From positions 7,574,193-7,638,192 of the forward strand of contig SCHM01000001.1 in the NCBI GenBank assembly GCA_004123355.1: a stretch of 64,000 bases of DNA, read 5' to 3'. The stretch is from Amphirosellinia nigrospora (lineage: Eukaryota > Ascomycota > Sordariomycetes > Xylariales > Xylariaceae). Positions 21,310 to 33,400 of the stretch are shown here, one piece after another. The notes beneath the pieces were generated by a model. That model searched no databases and had not been told where the DNA came from. It saw only the letters and a list, made by a program, of their open reading frames with translations. The translations under genes were made by a program, and so were the position numbers. Position 1 is the first letter of the stretch; every line of letters begins with the position of its first letter.

Positions 21310-23045
21310 ATGATGGAGGCGGCCATGCCTTCTAGGAATCATTCTTCGTCTGTAGAGCAGACTGAAAAGTCAGACACAAACCCGTCAGAAGAATTTTCAC
21401 GGACAACTGAAGATGAAAATGAATTCAAGGCAGGGAAAAGGGAGCTCCTGATCCTCGGGACTATGGCTGCACTCAACGTTATTCTTGCACTGGATGCCAC
21501 CGTACTCCCCCTGCGTTGCCAGTAAGTGCATCTACTTTAGTTACCGTTAGTATTCCCAGACTTGAACTAATACTGAGTCCAGAAATTAGCCAAAGAACTA
21601 AAGGGTTCAACGATTGAGACCTTCTGGGCTGGCAGCTCATATCTTTTGGCTAACGCGGTCTTTGTGCCGTTCCTTGGAGCTCTGTCCGACCTTGTCGGTC
21701 GGCGTACAGTGCTGCTTTTTTCTGTCGTCAGCTTCACTGTGGGAACTATCATTTCAACCCTCGCAACCAACTTCACTATATTGCTGAGCGGGCGTACCAT
21801 CCAAGGGGTGGGTGGTGGTGGCATCTACACACTAGGCTACATTGTCGTCTCTGATATCATCCCACTCCGCCAAAGACCCAAGTATCTAGCGCTTATAATC
21901 GCCGGTTGGGCCCTCGGCACCGTCATTGGTCCTGTCACGGGGGGTGCTGTCGCTGAGCATGCTCAATGGCAATGGATCTTTTACATCAACTACCCTTTCT
22001 GTGCCCTTGGTCTCCTAGCCGTGCCTTTCGCGTTTCGAAATCTGAAACTACAGAACCAGCCACCCTTATTTACTGCCTTTCTTCGCGTCGACTGGTTTGG
22101 GAGCTTTCTCTTCATAGCTGGGATCTCAAGCTTCCTCGTCGGGCTAACATGGGGCGGTGTGCAGTACAGCTGGAGCTCGTACCAAACCTGGGTTCCGATC
22201 CTCCTTGGAGGGCTTGCCACGATAGTTTCACTCGTGTACGAAAGATATGTTCCCCGTTTCCCTTTCATTCGCCTGTCGGTGTGGAAGGACACTTCAGCCT
22301 GTCTTATCTTTGCATTGACGCTCGTTGGTGGTTTTGAGCTTTACACGCATCTGTATTACCTCCCGTTTTACATGATCTCGGTCAAGGGCTTGAGTACCAC
22401 TCTGACTGGTGTTTATATCATGGCAACAACACTTCTCGTGGTGCCGATCAGTTTGGTTTCTGGGCGATTGATGACGCGATTCGGATCCTTTTTATGGGCA
22501 ATCCGCCTCGGATTCGCCTGCCTCATCTTGTCTAACGGTGTATTGCTTCTAATCAATCAGCACAGAAGCCTTGTCGCGCATCTGTTTCTTATTCTAAGTA
22601 TTTCCGTGGGCCATGGTCTGCTCGTGATATCACTCAACATAGCTACGCAAGCCATCGCTTCTATACCGGATGTATCGTACGCCGTCTCCATGTTCACATT
22701 CGTTCGCCAGTTCGGCATCTGCCTCGGGGTAGCTATCGGGGGTACAGTCTTTCAGAACGTACTACTACATGCTCTCGAACGCCACGGGTTTCCTGAAAAT
22801 ATGGCAATAGACACAGCACGCAACGCCGTAGCTTTCTCGGTCCCTTAAACTCGATGCCTGATGGACTAGAGAAGACAGCCTTTCTCGACTCATTTGTTGA
22901 AGGGTTCCACGGCATTCTGTACCTCCTGCTTGCCCTCGCGGCTGTTTCACTTTTCTTGTCTTTATTTGTCAAACACCATGATATGAACAAACAGTTAGAG
23001 TCAGAACATCAGCTAGAGGAAAAGGACTCTACTGTACCGGCCTAA
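21310..23045 (+). CDS. MFS transporter, DHA2-type (drug:H+ antiporter), frameshifted
   Basis: Probable plasma-membrane exporter of the cluster product. An acidic, Ser/Glu-rich cytosolic N-terminus precedes the first helix (LLILGTMAALNVILALDATV). Then come motif A between helices 2 and 3 (GALSDLVGRRT), the GxGGGG loop of DHA2 carriers, motif C (GWALGTVIGPVTGG) and a series of hydrophobic helices consistent with 14 spans. An intron at 21522-21582 (GTAAGT...CAG) follows the ALP of helix 1. Two single-base frame breaks are seen: near 21512, in the CTCCCCCTG run, and near 22843, just before the last helix (ILYLLLALAAVSLFLSLF) and the charged tail. The start was set at the first ATG in frame (21310), because the earlier part of the open frame has no ATG. 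It diverges from the P450. Confidence 0.9.
21522..21582 (+). other. Intron in the MFS transporter gene
   Basis: The donor GTAAGT is at 21522 and the acceptor CAG ends at 21582. It joins ALP to KLAKELKG, giving the family's usual sequence after helix 1. Length 61 bases. Confidence 0.75.
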
Positions 23046-24863
23046 TTGATTCATACGCTGGACCTCATAACTGGCATGAGGGACCACGTATAGGGACTAC
23101 CTAGAATTTTGATAGTTGAGACTTATGGTCCCTCGTATTTCATTAATAGATTGGTGGTTGTCAATTTATGATGTAAATCATCAGGTTGTATACCAGAATG
23201 TGTGATAAACAGCCTGTGATCATGTCTCTATACACCTCGCTATCCAAATATAACAGTTGAATTACTTACTTAAACATGAACTGATGAGAAGTCAAGCGCT
23301 CATCAACTAGCTTCGTGTTGTTAAGCGCCTGCAATAATCTACAGGGGCATGTCATCTAAGTAAACAGGATATGGATCTCCCAGAGATACTACTATTAACT
23401 CTACAGTACTGAACACTGCTGACTTGAAAATAGTTCATTTAGTAAAAGAGGAACGCGGCTTCCGACCCCTTAGGCGTATGACTATTTACCTAAGTAGTAC
23501 GTAATATATAGCACGCACGACATGTACCGTGTAAGATATGCGCGGATTAAGCTAGGGTATTAGGCACTTTTCAATATCAGAGTTTTGTGATGTATCAGCT
23601 TGACTGCAGGGTCGTCGGGTGCTTCCGACTTCTTTACCCCTGTGCGCTTTGTGGTGGGTCGTAATACCAGAGGAACAATGCTCCATGCCACCCCACCTCC
23701 TTTGGGCAAGCTGCCATCCAACCTTCTAGCCCAGGCCTCGTATTCTTGGCTCTGGTAGCCCGAAGCGTTTGCCGTGACCTAGACGGTAATATTGTAGATT
23801 TCAGCTTCTCTCCACTGCTACCTTGCAATTCAAGTCTAGACTACGCCCTTTCTATAGTTGGTTGTTGGAAAAGATGGAAACTGAAGGTCTGTTAACTTGT
23901 TCAAAAACTAAGGGGTTGATTGTGGCTTATGCTGCCCCGTGTTGATACCTTGGTCTATATCGGCAGTTCAAGCACTAAGGTTAGGTACTTTGATCTAAGA
24001 GGAGCCCGGGTGCTAAGTGGAGATAATGAGCGGCCCAATCTAGGTTAGATACCTCATATCAGGAAACCATCGACTCCGGACTAGCGGATACCTTCAACGA
24101 GATTTCTGCGATTCACTATAGCATGCCAACTACAACCTTAAGTCGTCGCTCAGAATATCTCAGGTCGCCATAGAACATGGTGCCATGTTTTGTATAACGA
24201 TATACATCGATGCGACGCTGTAGCGAGCGGAGACAGGAGTCACGACATCGAGCTGGTAATCAATGTTAAGCATCCAACAACTGCCCCAGATCTCGGCTGT
24301 TTGATACAACGTACTATGCGCTGTAGGTAAGCGATAAATGCTACGTCGAGGTTGCTTCTAAGGACTGAGAGGCGTCCGCCAAGCTCACCGGCACACAAAT
24401 TAGATCCGGTAGATTTGTGGAGATGATGCCGTATTAGGCATATTATAGCGGTGCCATATTGTCGCGTGTTTTCAGCTCAAGTTATTAGTCGGTCGGTCTC
24501 CGTACCCAAGACATATATGTTAGATCTGATGAGGTGACGCCGTTGGGGATGAACCTAGCTCTCTCTTGGCGAAAAGTCACATTTGCATCAGAAGGGGAGA
24601 GGCGTCGGTCTAGTATAAACTCAACTAGACGGAATGCTCGTTATCCACCCCTCAGCTTCTATGTTAGAACGTTGCATTTCTCGTGCAGGTCATGACCCTT
24701 TTTCTGGGCATGCGATTGGTGTGGACTGTTTATAACTGTATACTAAGCCGTTGAGAGTTTTTAAGTCCTCTTATTCTGGAAGCCTTCCCCACCCAGATGC
24801 GTACAGAACTTCTAAATGTCTATCTGAGCGACTAACTTCACAGCTCACCAACTACCGTCTGCC
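23046..24863. other. Intergenic, right border of the cluster
   Basis: I see no supported gene in these 1.8 kb. A plus-strand frame around 23750-23830 contains RDLDGNIVDFSF, faintly like the end of a vicinal-oxygen-chelate/glyoxalase domain, but nothing around it supports a gene. No tRNA or repeat was recognised. Confidence 0.4.
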
Positions 24864-26312
24864 ATGTCAGTGCCTCCATTATCCCCGGCCCAGTTCCTCG
24901 CATGGTTCCAGGCGCTCCCCAACTGCGGTGTAAGTTCCCCTTCAAGTGTAGGCGCTTGTTGAGAAAGTCGTGCTGACGCCCTGTGGCTAGGCTAGTTGCC
25001 TTGTCGAGTCCATTGAAACACAGTCGAACTGCTCTCTTACAGATGCAGTATGCGCCTGTGCCAGCCGGACTGTGCAGGCAGCTGCAGAAGCATGTGTTCT
25101 TCGCACGTGCACCATACCCGACGCTCTTTCGACGCAGAACTTGACCTACTCGTTATGCGGTGTCTCATCTCCTGACGATAAAGCATTTATTCCTATCATC
25201 TACTCTTTTGTTATTTTCTCCTCTATCATTTTAGCTCTACGCTTCATCGTTCGGTTGACTCAACGAATCCCACTGTGGTGGGATGACTGGACTGCCCTCG
25301 TATCCGTTCTCATATCTATTGGGTTTACTGTTCTGTGTGCACTTTGTAAGTTATACGGGCTCAAACTACGTACTTGTAATCTAACCTTCTTATAGTTGGT
25401 AACCTTGGAGTCGGCCGCGAGTTATGGGCTGTAGACCAGGAAATCACGCCCATTCTGATTGTATGTGTTCTCCGCTTGAGCTATGAGTGTTGCCAGCTTC
25501 TGACATTCATTCTTTGACACCTAGTTTTTTTGGCCTGCTCTTTTGTGCTATGCCACCTCCCGGTTCTTCGTGCGAGTCTCCATCAGCTTGTTCCTAATGC
25601 GCATTTTTCGGGTGTCTGGCGCCAAGACTCTGATTATCATCACAATACTGCTCAATGCGGCCATCACTATTACTTACATATTTTGCATCATTTTCCAGTG
25701 CACTCCCGTGTCCTACTTCTGGAATATATGGGATGGTCAACATGAAGGTTTTTGTATTAATCAGTGGGCCGTCTTCGTCTCCGGCGGTGTTATTTCAACC
25801 TCATTGGATGTTATTCTGATCTTGTTGCCTGTGCGCTGGATTTCCCAACTACAATTTTCCCAGGCTAAGAGGATCACCACTCTTAGCATGTTCTCTCTTG
25901 GTGTGCTGTAAGTATTCATGGCTTATTTCTTCTCTGCGACGTATTATTTAACATAAGATAGTGTCATTATCACCAGCATTATGCGTATAGTGTCCCTATA
26001 TACGTTCACACACACTCGCATGATATTACGCGGAATCTTCCTAACCTCGCCATCTGGGGTGGACTGGAGCTCTACACTGCCAACATTTGCGCTTGTCTGC
26101 CGAGCCTGCGACCGCTACTCACAATAAGCGTCTCGAACATTCGGGCTTGGACAACGCGTGCTTCAAAAGGTACCGGCTCCACGTCACTAGGTCTATCGGA
26201 CTATCCTATTCATGGTAGCGGCAAGAGGAAGCTGCCAAGCGACGACGGTCATACTAATCTCTCGGAATTTGGGTCGCATACTACGAAAAGTAACGACACG
26301 ACTAGCATATAG
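24864..26312 (+). CDS. PTH11-type seven-helix receptor-like protein with a CFEM-like N-terminus; one frameshift
   Basis: PTH11-like proteins are fungal membrane receptors used in sensing surfaces or host cues. The model has five exons with introns at 24928-25042, 25346-25395, 25461-25524 and 25908-25961, all GT-AG and about 50-115 bases. Exons 1-2 give a short Cys-rich region (ALPNC...VCAC...CVLRTC) resembling the second half of a CFEM domain, without its first cysteines. It is followed by hydrophobic helices, WWDDWTALVSV, a GNLGVGRELW loop, RVSISLFLMRIF, FQCTPVSYFW and GLELYTANICACLPSLRPLL, in the order typical of the family, and a hydrophilic Ser-rich tail. One base is missing near 26020-26021, between YTFTHTR and NLPNLAIWGG, so the frame is broken. 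No signal peptide is obvious at the chosen ATG. It is the last gene before the AT-rich block. Confidence 0.8.
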
Positions 26313-26429
26313 GGAGAGCTTAGTATTCACACCATTTAGGGGCTAAAAGAGTTCTTGCCAGGAACAAGGATCAGAGATCAGTTAGACAAAAAGACTCCTC
26401 GTATATAGCCATATAGTCACGTAAAGCCC

Positions 26430-28090
26430 ACGGAAATAATTTTACTAGTTTTTTATATAATAACAAATATTTATACCCTACTTTTACGTAAATCGTAACA
26501 ATTTGTTATACTTTAAAAAAAAAGCTTTTCTATTGCCCCTATTATTATTATTTATTACTGTTATTAGTTAGCTAATAAAAACATAGGTTTTTTATATAAA
26601 TATTAACCGCTAAAGCACTTAACCTATAAAGTTTTAAAGATAAATACTACAGAATATATATTATTTTTAGTTATTAGCTATACATTATTAAATTAATATA
26701 CGTTATTACTATAAAACTACTAAAAATAAAAAATAAGAAGCTTAAACTTTTAAAGGAAAAACTTTTTATAAAAAATATTATTAAAATAAAAAACAAATAA
26801 AAAAAACGTTATACGAAAACCTTAAAATAAAACTAACTTTATTTTTTTATATATTTTTAGTAATAAAGCTCGCTGCAGCAAAAATTACCGACTATATATT
26901 AAGCATATTAGTTTTCGTAAGCTATAAATTAACTATAGATTAAAAAATATTACTAAAACTATTAATATTTTTAGCTTTTGTTTAAAAACTTTAAATTATA
27001 TTATATATTTTTTTAATTTATTTTTAGAATATTATATTTATAAACGCTATTAATATTAAACTTTTTTTAAATAATAAATATTTTAAATTATTTTAATTAC
27101 TTTTTAAAAAAAACATAAATAGCGATTTTACTTTATTTTTAGCAGTTATATATTTAAACGGTATAGCTAATATTTAATTATACGCGCTTTTTTTATTATA
27201 AAAGTTAATATTATTACGCGAAATTAAAAACTAAATAAATATATAATAACGCGTAATAAAAGCAAACTAAATTGCCGCTTTAATATAAAACTTTGCCGAA
27301 ATATTAAATAAAATTTAAATATTTAAAAAACGTAACTATTCGATATTAAAACGGCCGAAAATAACGATTTAATTAAGTTCGATAGCGAAAAAAAAAACTA
27401 AAGCTAATATTAAACTTAATTTCGCGCTTAAAAAATAATATATAAGTTAAAACTATATATAAAGAAAAAAAAGTACTTTATAACTATAATTAGATTTATA
27501 TATTATATTAAATTTAAAGCTTGGTATAATTAATAATTAAACTATATTTTATATAAGTTTATAAAAACTTAAAAATAATATTAACTAAGTATAGTATATA
27601 ATCGGGAATTTATTCGAAAGTTTAAAAAAACTTATAATATAATTAATAAAATTATTTATACTAATAAAAAAATAAATAAACTATTTTAAAAGAATTAATT
27701 TTTAGTTATTCTTTGCTAATTTTATACGGCTAATAAAAAACTTTTATATAAATATTTTATAAAAGTTTCGAAGCTAAAAGAAAAAATAAGTTAAAAACTA
27801 TAAATAATATTTATAAACGTATATTTAAAACCGGCTTATAAATAATTTTAATAAGTAGATAACCTTTTTTTAATTATTAATAAAAATATTTTAAACTTCG
27901 AATATTATAAATTATTTTAGAAAAAATTATACTAGCTTTAGCTAAATAGTAAGCTAGGCAGTAGGACCGCTACCTAATATTTTAGGCGTATCTTAGCAGT
28001 TTTTTAATATATTGCCTTTTTAATTATTTAATTTATAAGTTACGAACTAATTTTTTACGGAAAATAAATATTAGTAATAATAATACGATA
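26430..28090. repeat. Unidentified RIP-degraded repeat
   Basis: This AT-rich stretch between the receptor gene and the first family-1 LTR does not match the other repeats in the window. It contains a few less-mutated patches (for example near 26870 and 27950-28010) but no motif that identifies a transposon class. No terminal repeat was found. Confidence 0.45.
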
Positions 28091-28368
28091 TATTATAATT
28101 GTAGTATTATTTACGTACGGAGTTAATATATTAGTATTAACTATTATAATAGTTAATTATTAATTGTAGTATTAATGTTTATATAATAAAGTTAAACTAA
28201 TATATCCGCCCGATTCGGTTATATAATATACTATAGTAAAATTTTTTCGTATAAAAAAATTTTCTATATAAAAGCTTAGTTTTCGTACGAATAGTTAAAA
28301 AAATAAATCGATATATTATAATTATTATTATTTATTATATATATATTATATTTTTTAGCTATTTAATA
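28091..28368 (+). repeat. 5' LTR of copy B
   Basis: About 278 bases, matching the LTRs of copies C, F and G. It starts TATTATAATT and ends CTATTTAATA, equivalents of TG...CA after RIP. Confidence 0.7.
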
Positions 28369-29831
28369 TTAATTAATATTTTTAATTAAAAAATATAAAT
28401 TAGTAAAAATAAAATAAAATTTAAATTTAGTTATATAGCTACGTTTTTTATATTATTTTAGTTTTTTTAATATTATATTAATAAAAAAAAAATTAATTAT
28501 TTTAATATATTTTAGTACTATATTTTTATATAAAAGTTTAATTAATAGCGCGTAATTATATTATTTTTTATTATTATATAAACTATATAAAAATTCATAA
28601 TATAATTTAATAATTTTTTTATTTATAATATTTTTAAATATAATAAAAATAATAATTAATTATATAATAACTAATATAATAAACGTATAAAAACGTTATA
28701 TTTTCGAAAAAGCAGTTAAAATAATTTTTATTTTTTTAGCTAATATTTTATATAATATATAGCTAAAAAAATCGCTTAAAAACTAGTATATTTTTAAGTT
28801 TATATAAAAACTATTAATTTTCGTACGTATAAAAATTTTATAAAACTTTAAATAGTTATTATAAAATAAATTAACGTATAATAATATATTTATATATAAA
28901 ATATAATTATATTTTATATAATTTAAAAAATTTTTAAAAAATACTAGTAGAAAATTTCGAAGTAATAAAACTTAAAATATTTAATAAAATTAATATTTAA
29001 ATTATTAAAAAATTTATATGTTTTTTATATAAAAACGTTTTAAATTAAAAACTTATAAAAAAATTAAAAAAAAACTATATTATATAATTTATAAAAAATA
29101 AATATATTTTAATATATAATCTTAATTTTTATATATTTCGGATAATATTTATTTTTTATATTAAATTAATAATTTTAAAATTAGTAAAGTTTTTTTATAT
29201 AATAAATAATTTTATAATTTTTTTTTTAAATAAAAAAATAAATAAAAAAAAAAAAATAAAAATAAAAAAATAGCTATAAAATAACCTATATATATAATTA
29301 AAAGCTAGCTTTTTAACTTTAAATAATAAAATATTATATAAAATAAAATATAAAGTAAAGTTTAAAAACTTTTATAACTATTAAACGTTATTTATTATTT
29401 ATTTTAGTTAATAACTTATTTTTATATAAGTAAAAAGTATACTATTTTTAATATATAATAAAATATTTAGTTTTTAAATTTTTTTAAACTTTAAATAATT
29501 ATTTATTATATAATATTAAATATAAAAGTATTTTTATTTAAAATTTAGATTTTTTTATATATAATATTTAAAATAAAGCTATTTTATCCGTAAATATTAG
29601 ATTTTTTTAAAACTTAATAAAAAAAAAATTATTCTAAAAAGCTATATAATTTATTTTATAATAAAATATAATAGTTTATTATTATTATTATAAGCTCGAA
29701 ATTATAAAAGATTAGTTTTATATTATATTTTTTATAATTAACTAATATATAAAAAATATATATATTATATCGGTTTTAATTATATATAAAAAAAAACGTA
29801 CAATATTATAATTTATATTTTTTATTTAAAC

Positions 29832-30096
29832 TGTTAAGTAGCTAGGGGGTACGATATTATACGTAATAATAATAAATATTATATATATTAATTTATTTTT
29901 TTTAACTATTTATATAAAGCTAGGCTTTTATGCGGAGATTTTTTATATAAAAAGAATTTACTATAATATACTGTACGACCGAATCGGCAAATATATTAGC
30001 CCGATTTTATTATTAAATAACTAATTTATAGTTAATAATATATATATAATTAATACTAATATATTAATTTTATATATAAATACTATAATTATAATA
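29832..30096 (-). repeat. 3' LTR of copy C
   Basis: About 265 bases. The outer end TGTTAAGTAG is less mutated than the matching end of the 5' LTR (TATTAAATAG at 36531), so it gives the original TG...CA termini of family 1. Confidence 0.8.
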
Positions 30097-30411
30097 TTAG
30101 CTTTTTTTTTTTAGCTATAGCGTACTTTTATACGATTGCCTTTTTAATATAAAAAATCTAAACGTAAAAAAATATTAATATTATATAGTAAATTATAAAT
30201 AAAAAGTGCTTAATAATATTAAATTATTATTTTTTAAAATACCCAGTACTTATATAACTATATAAAAAAAGTTAGTAAGTATAAATAAAAAAGCTAATTT
30301 ATATATAACTATTATATATAGTTCTTTTATTTAATTTATTTAAATATTTTAAAAATTAAGTAATATATTGCTTTTATATTTGTTATTTATACGTAAGTTA
30401 GGTTATTTTTA

Positions 30412-30442
<31 letters not shown>

Positions 30443-33400
30443 CGCGCGTATATATTATATATTATTATATATATATATATATTATATATATTTTATACGT
30501 TATTCTAATTAATTTTGCAAACTTATATGTATTAAATTTAATAATCATTATTAATAAGTGTAATATTAATATTATAATAGTATTAATAGTATTAATATTT
30601 AATTAATATTAATAATAATATTATATTATTATTGCTATTATTATTATTATACGTAAGCTTTTAAGTTTTTTAAATATTTTAATAAATAATTAGGGCAAAA
30701 TCGTTAATATTAATATAGCTGCTATAAATTTATTAACTTTATTAGGGTTTTTGCCCGCGTTTTATATTTTTTGCCTTTAGTAGTATTATAGTTTTAAAAC
30801 TTCGTACGTTTAAAAAATAGCAGCGCTACTAAAGTTTATAGTTTTTTTATTAAAAATTAAGCTTATAAAATTTATTTAAATATATATAAACGTACGTATA
30901 TTTTATTTGTTTATTTATACGAATAATTTTAGTATATTTTAGCTAATTATTTTATATAATAAAATAAAAAAGTATAATTTTTTGCTTTTTATAATATTAT
31001 TTTTAAATATTATTATATTTTTTATATATAAGCAAAGTTTATACGTTAAAAAAATATTTTATACGATTTTTATTTAAAATTATAACTAATTATTATTTAT
31101 ATTAAAATAGTTTATATAACAGTTATATTATTATTAAAATATTTTATTTATTAATATTATATATATTCAAGTTTTAAAATAGCGTTATAGCGTTTATATA
31201 ATATTATATAATATTTTATTTTTTATATATAGTTTAAGTTTAAAAAAAAAAAAAAAAAAGTAAAAAATTAATCGTACGTATATTTTTTAAAGTATAAATT
31301 TAGTTATTATTTTATTATAGTTTTTTAACTTTTTATATTATTATATAATATTTATTTTTTTAATATCGTATATATATACTTTTTATATACTTAGCTTATT
31401 ATTATATAACGTATTTTTTATAGTTTTTAATAAATATTTCGATTTATATAAATAGTTTTTTATAAAAACTAAAGTTTTTAATGCTTAGTTTAATATATAT
31501 TTAATAAATATATTAACTAGGTTATTTTTACTATTAATTTATTATATTTTAGAAATTTTTTTTTTTTATATAATTTTTAAAAATATAATATTTATTATTA
31601 ATTTTTTTTTTTAAATTATTTTTAGTTTAACTAAATAATTATATAACGATTTAAATTTAAATATAATAATAAAATTAAAATAGGTTAAATATTTTTATAA
31701 TTTTTTAAAATATTATACGAAAAATAATAATATTATTAAAATTATTAATTATATTATATAGTTCGCTAGTTAAACGTTTTATATATTTTTTATATTTATT
31801 TAAATTTAATATAATATTATTTTTTTTTAATTTAAGTTATTATATTTTTTATATAGCTTTAATTATAATATAATAAATTTAAACTATAAAGTTATATTTA
31901 TATTATAAATAATTTGTTTATAAAATAAAAATTTTATATAAAAATCGAAAAAAATAAATATAAGCTTTTTTATAAGTTTTTTTTTATTTAATTTATTTAT
32001 TTAATATTTTAATATTATATAATTATAGTTTAATAATTTAAATTATAATAATAAATTATATATAGCTTTAAATTATATATTATTAATATATATTTTTTTA
32101 GTTTATTAAAATATAACTTAAATAAATTTTTTTATATAAAATTAACTTTAGTTAAATTTTTAGCTTAGCTTTTTTAAATTATTATAATATTTTATTTATA
32201 TAAAAAAATTTTTATTATTAAACTTAAATAATATTTAAAAATAAAGTTTTTAGGTTTTATACGAAGTTTTATTTATTTAGTTTTTTTTTCGTATAATAAA
32301 AATCTAGCGTAACAAATTTAACGTATTATTTATTTATATTTTAATTATTTTAAAAATATTTAATATATTAATTAATAAATAAATATATACGTAAATATTT
32401 ATATTTTAAGTTTTTTAATAATTTAATAATATATTTTAAATTAATATAGTTTAAATTTAGCTAAACTATATAAAAATTATATAATATATAATAGTTTTTA
32501 AAAAATATTTTTTTTTTAGTTTTAAAATAAACAAATATAAATATTATATAATAATTTATTTTTTAATTAAATAAGTTTAATAATATTTTTAAGCTTATAT
32601 AAAGTTTTAAATTTTATATAAAATAAAATTAAATATTAAAATTAACCGTTAGTTTATTATTAAATTATTAGCGATTAAATTAAACGGTATTTTTTTTTTT
32701 ATTATATTTTTATAAATAAATTTAAACTTTTTATATAACTTTATAGTTTTTTTTTAATTTTTATATAAAATAAAACTTAAAATATATTTTTTTATAAATT
32801 TAAATTATATATAATAAATTTAAAACGTTTCGTATAATAGTTTATTAATTTTTATTATATTAACTTTTTAAATAGTTTATTAAAAGTTATAATAATTTTA
32901 TTTATATAGCTTAATTATTAATTAAAAGCTTACTTTTTTTTTTTATTAAAAAAATCTATAATATTTAAATATTATATAAAATATATTTAAATTATATAAT
33001 AATAAAGCTAATTTTTTTTTTTTAACTAATTATATTTTTTTAATAATTATTAGCTATATAAATTATATATTATTTAGTTTAAATTATTTATTTAAATATT
33101 TTTTATAATAAATAGTTTAATTTATATATATTAAAATATATTAGTTTATTAATTAAAGTTATAATTATATTTAATTTTTTAATTATTTTAATTTTATATA
33201 GTTTTTTTATTTATTTTTTTTTTTATATTAAATTTTATTTTAAAAAAAATATAAAATATATATAAAATATCTATTTTATTCGTTAATCGTACGATTAATT
33301 TAATTTTCATATGTTTTTATATAGTATTTTATTATTTTTAAATAGTTATTATTTTTTATATAATAAAAATAAAAAAATTTTTTATATAAAATAAGCTTTA

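Noticed and set aside
23580-23850. Possible glyoxalase/VOC domain fragment (RDLDGNIVDFSF) on the plus strand
   Set aside because: Only one short segment looks right. The surrounding frame is broken and lacks the rest of the fold, so I do not call it a feature.
28091-30100. Terminal inverted repeats suggesting a DNA transposon
   Set aside because: The inverted match between about 28.1 and 30.1 kb arises because copy C is inserted backwards into copy B. Each element has direct LTRs and copy C has a 5-bp target duplication.
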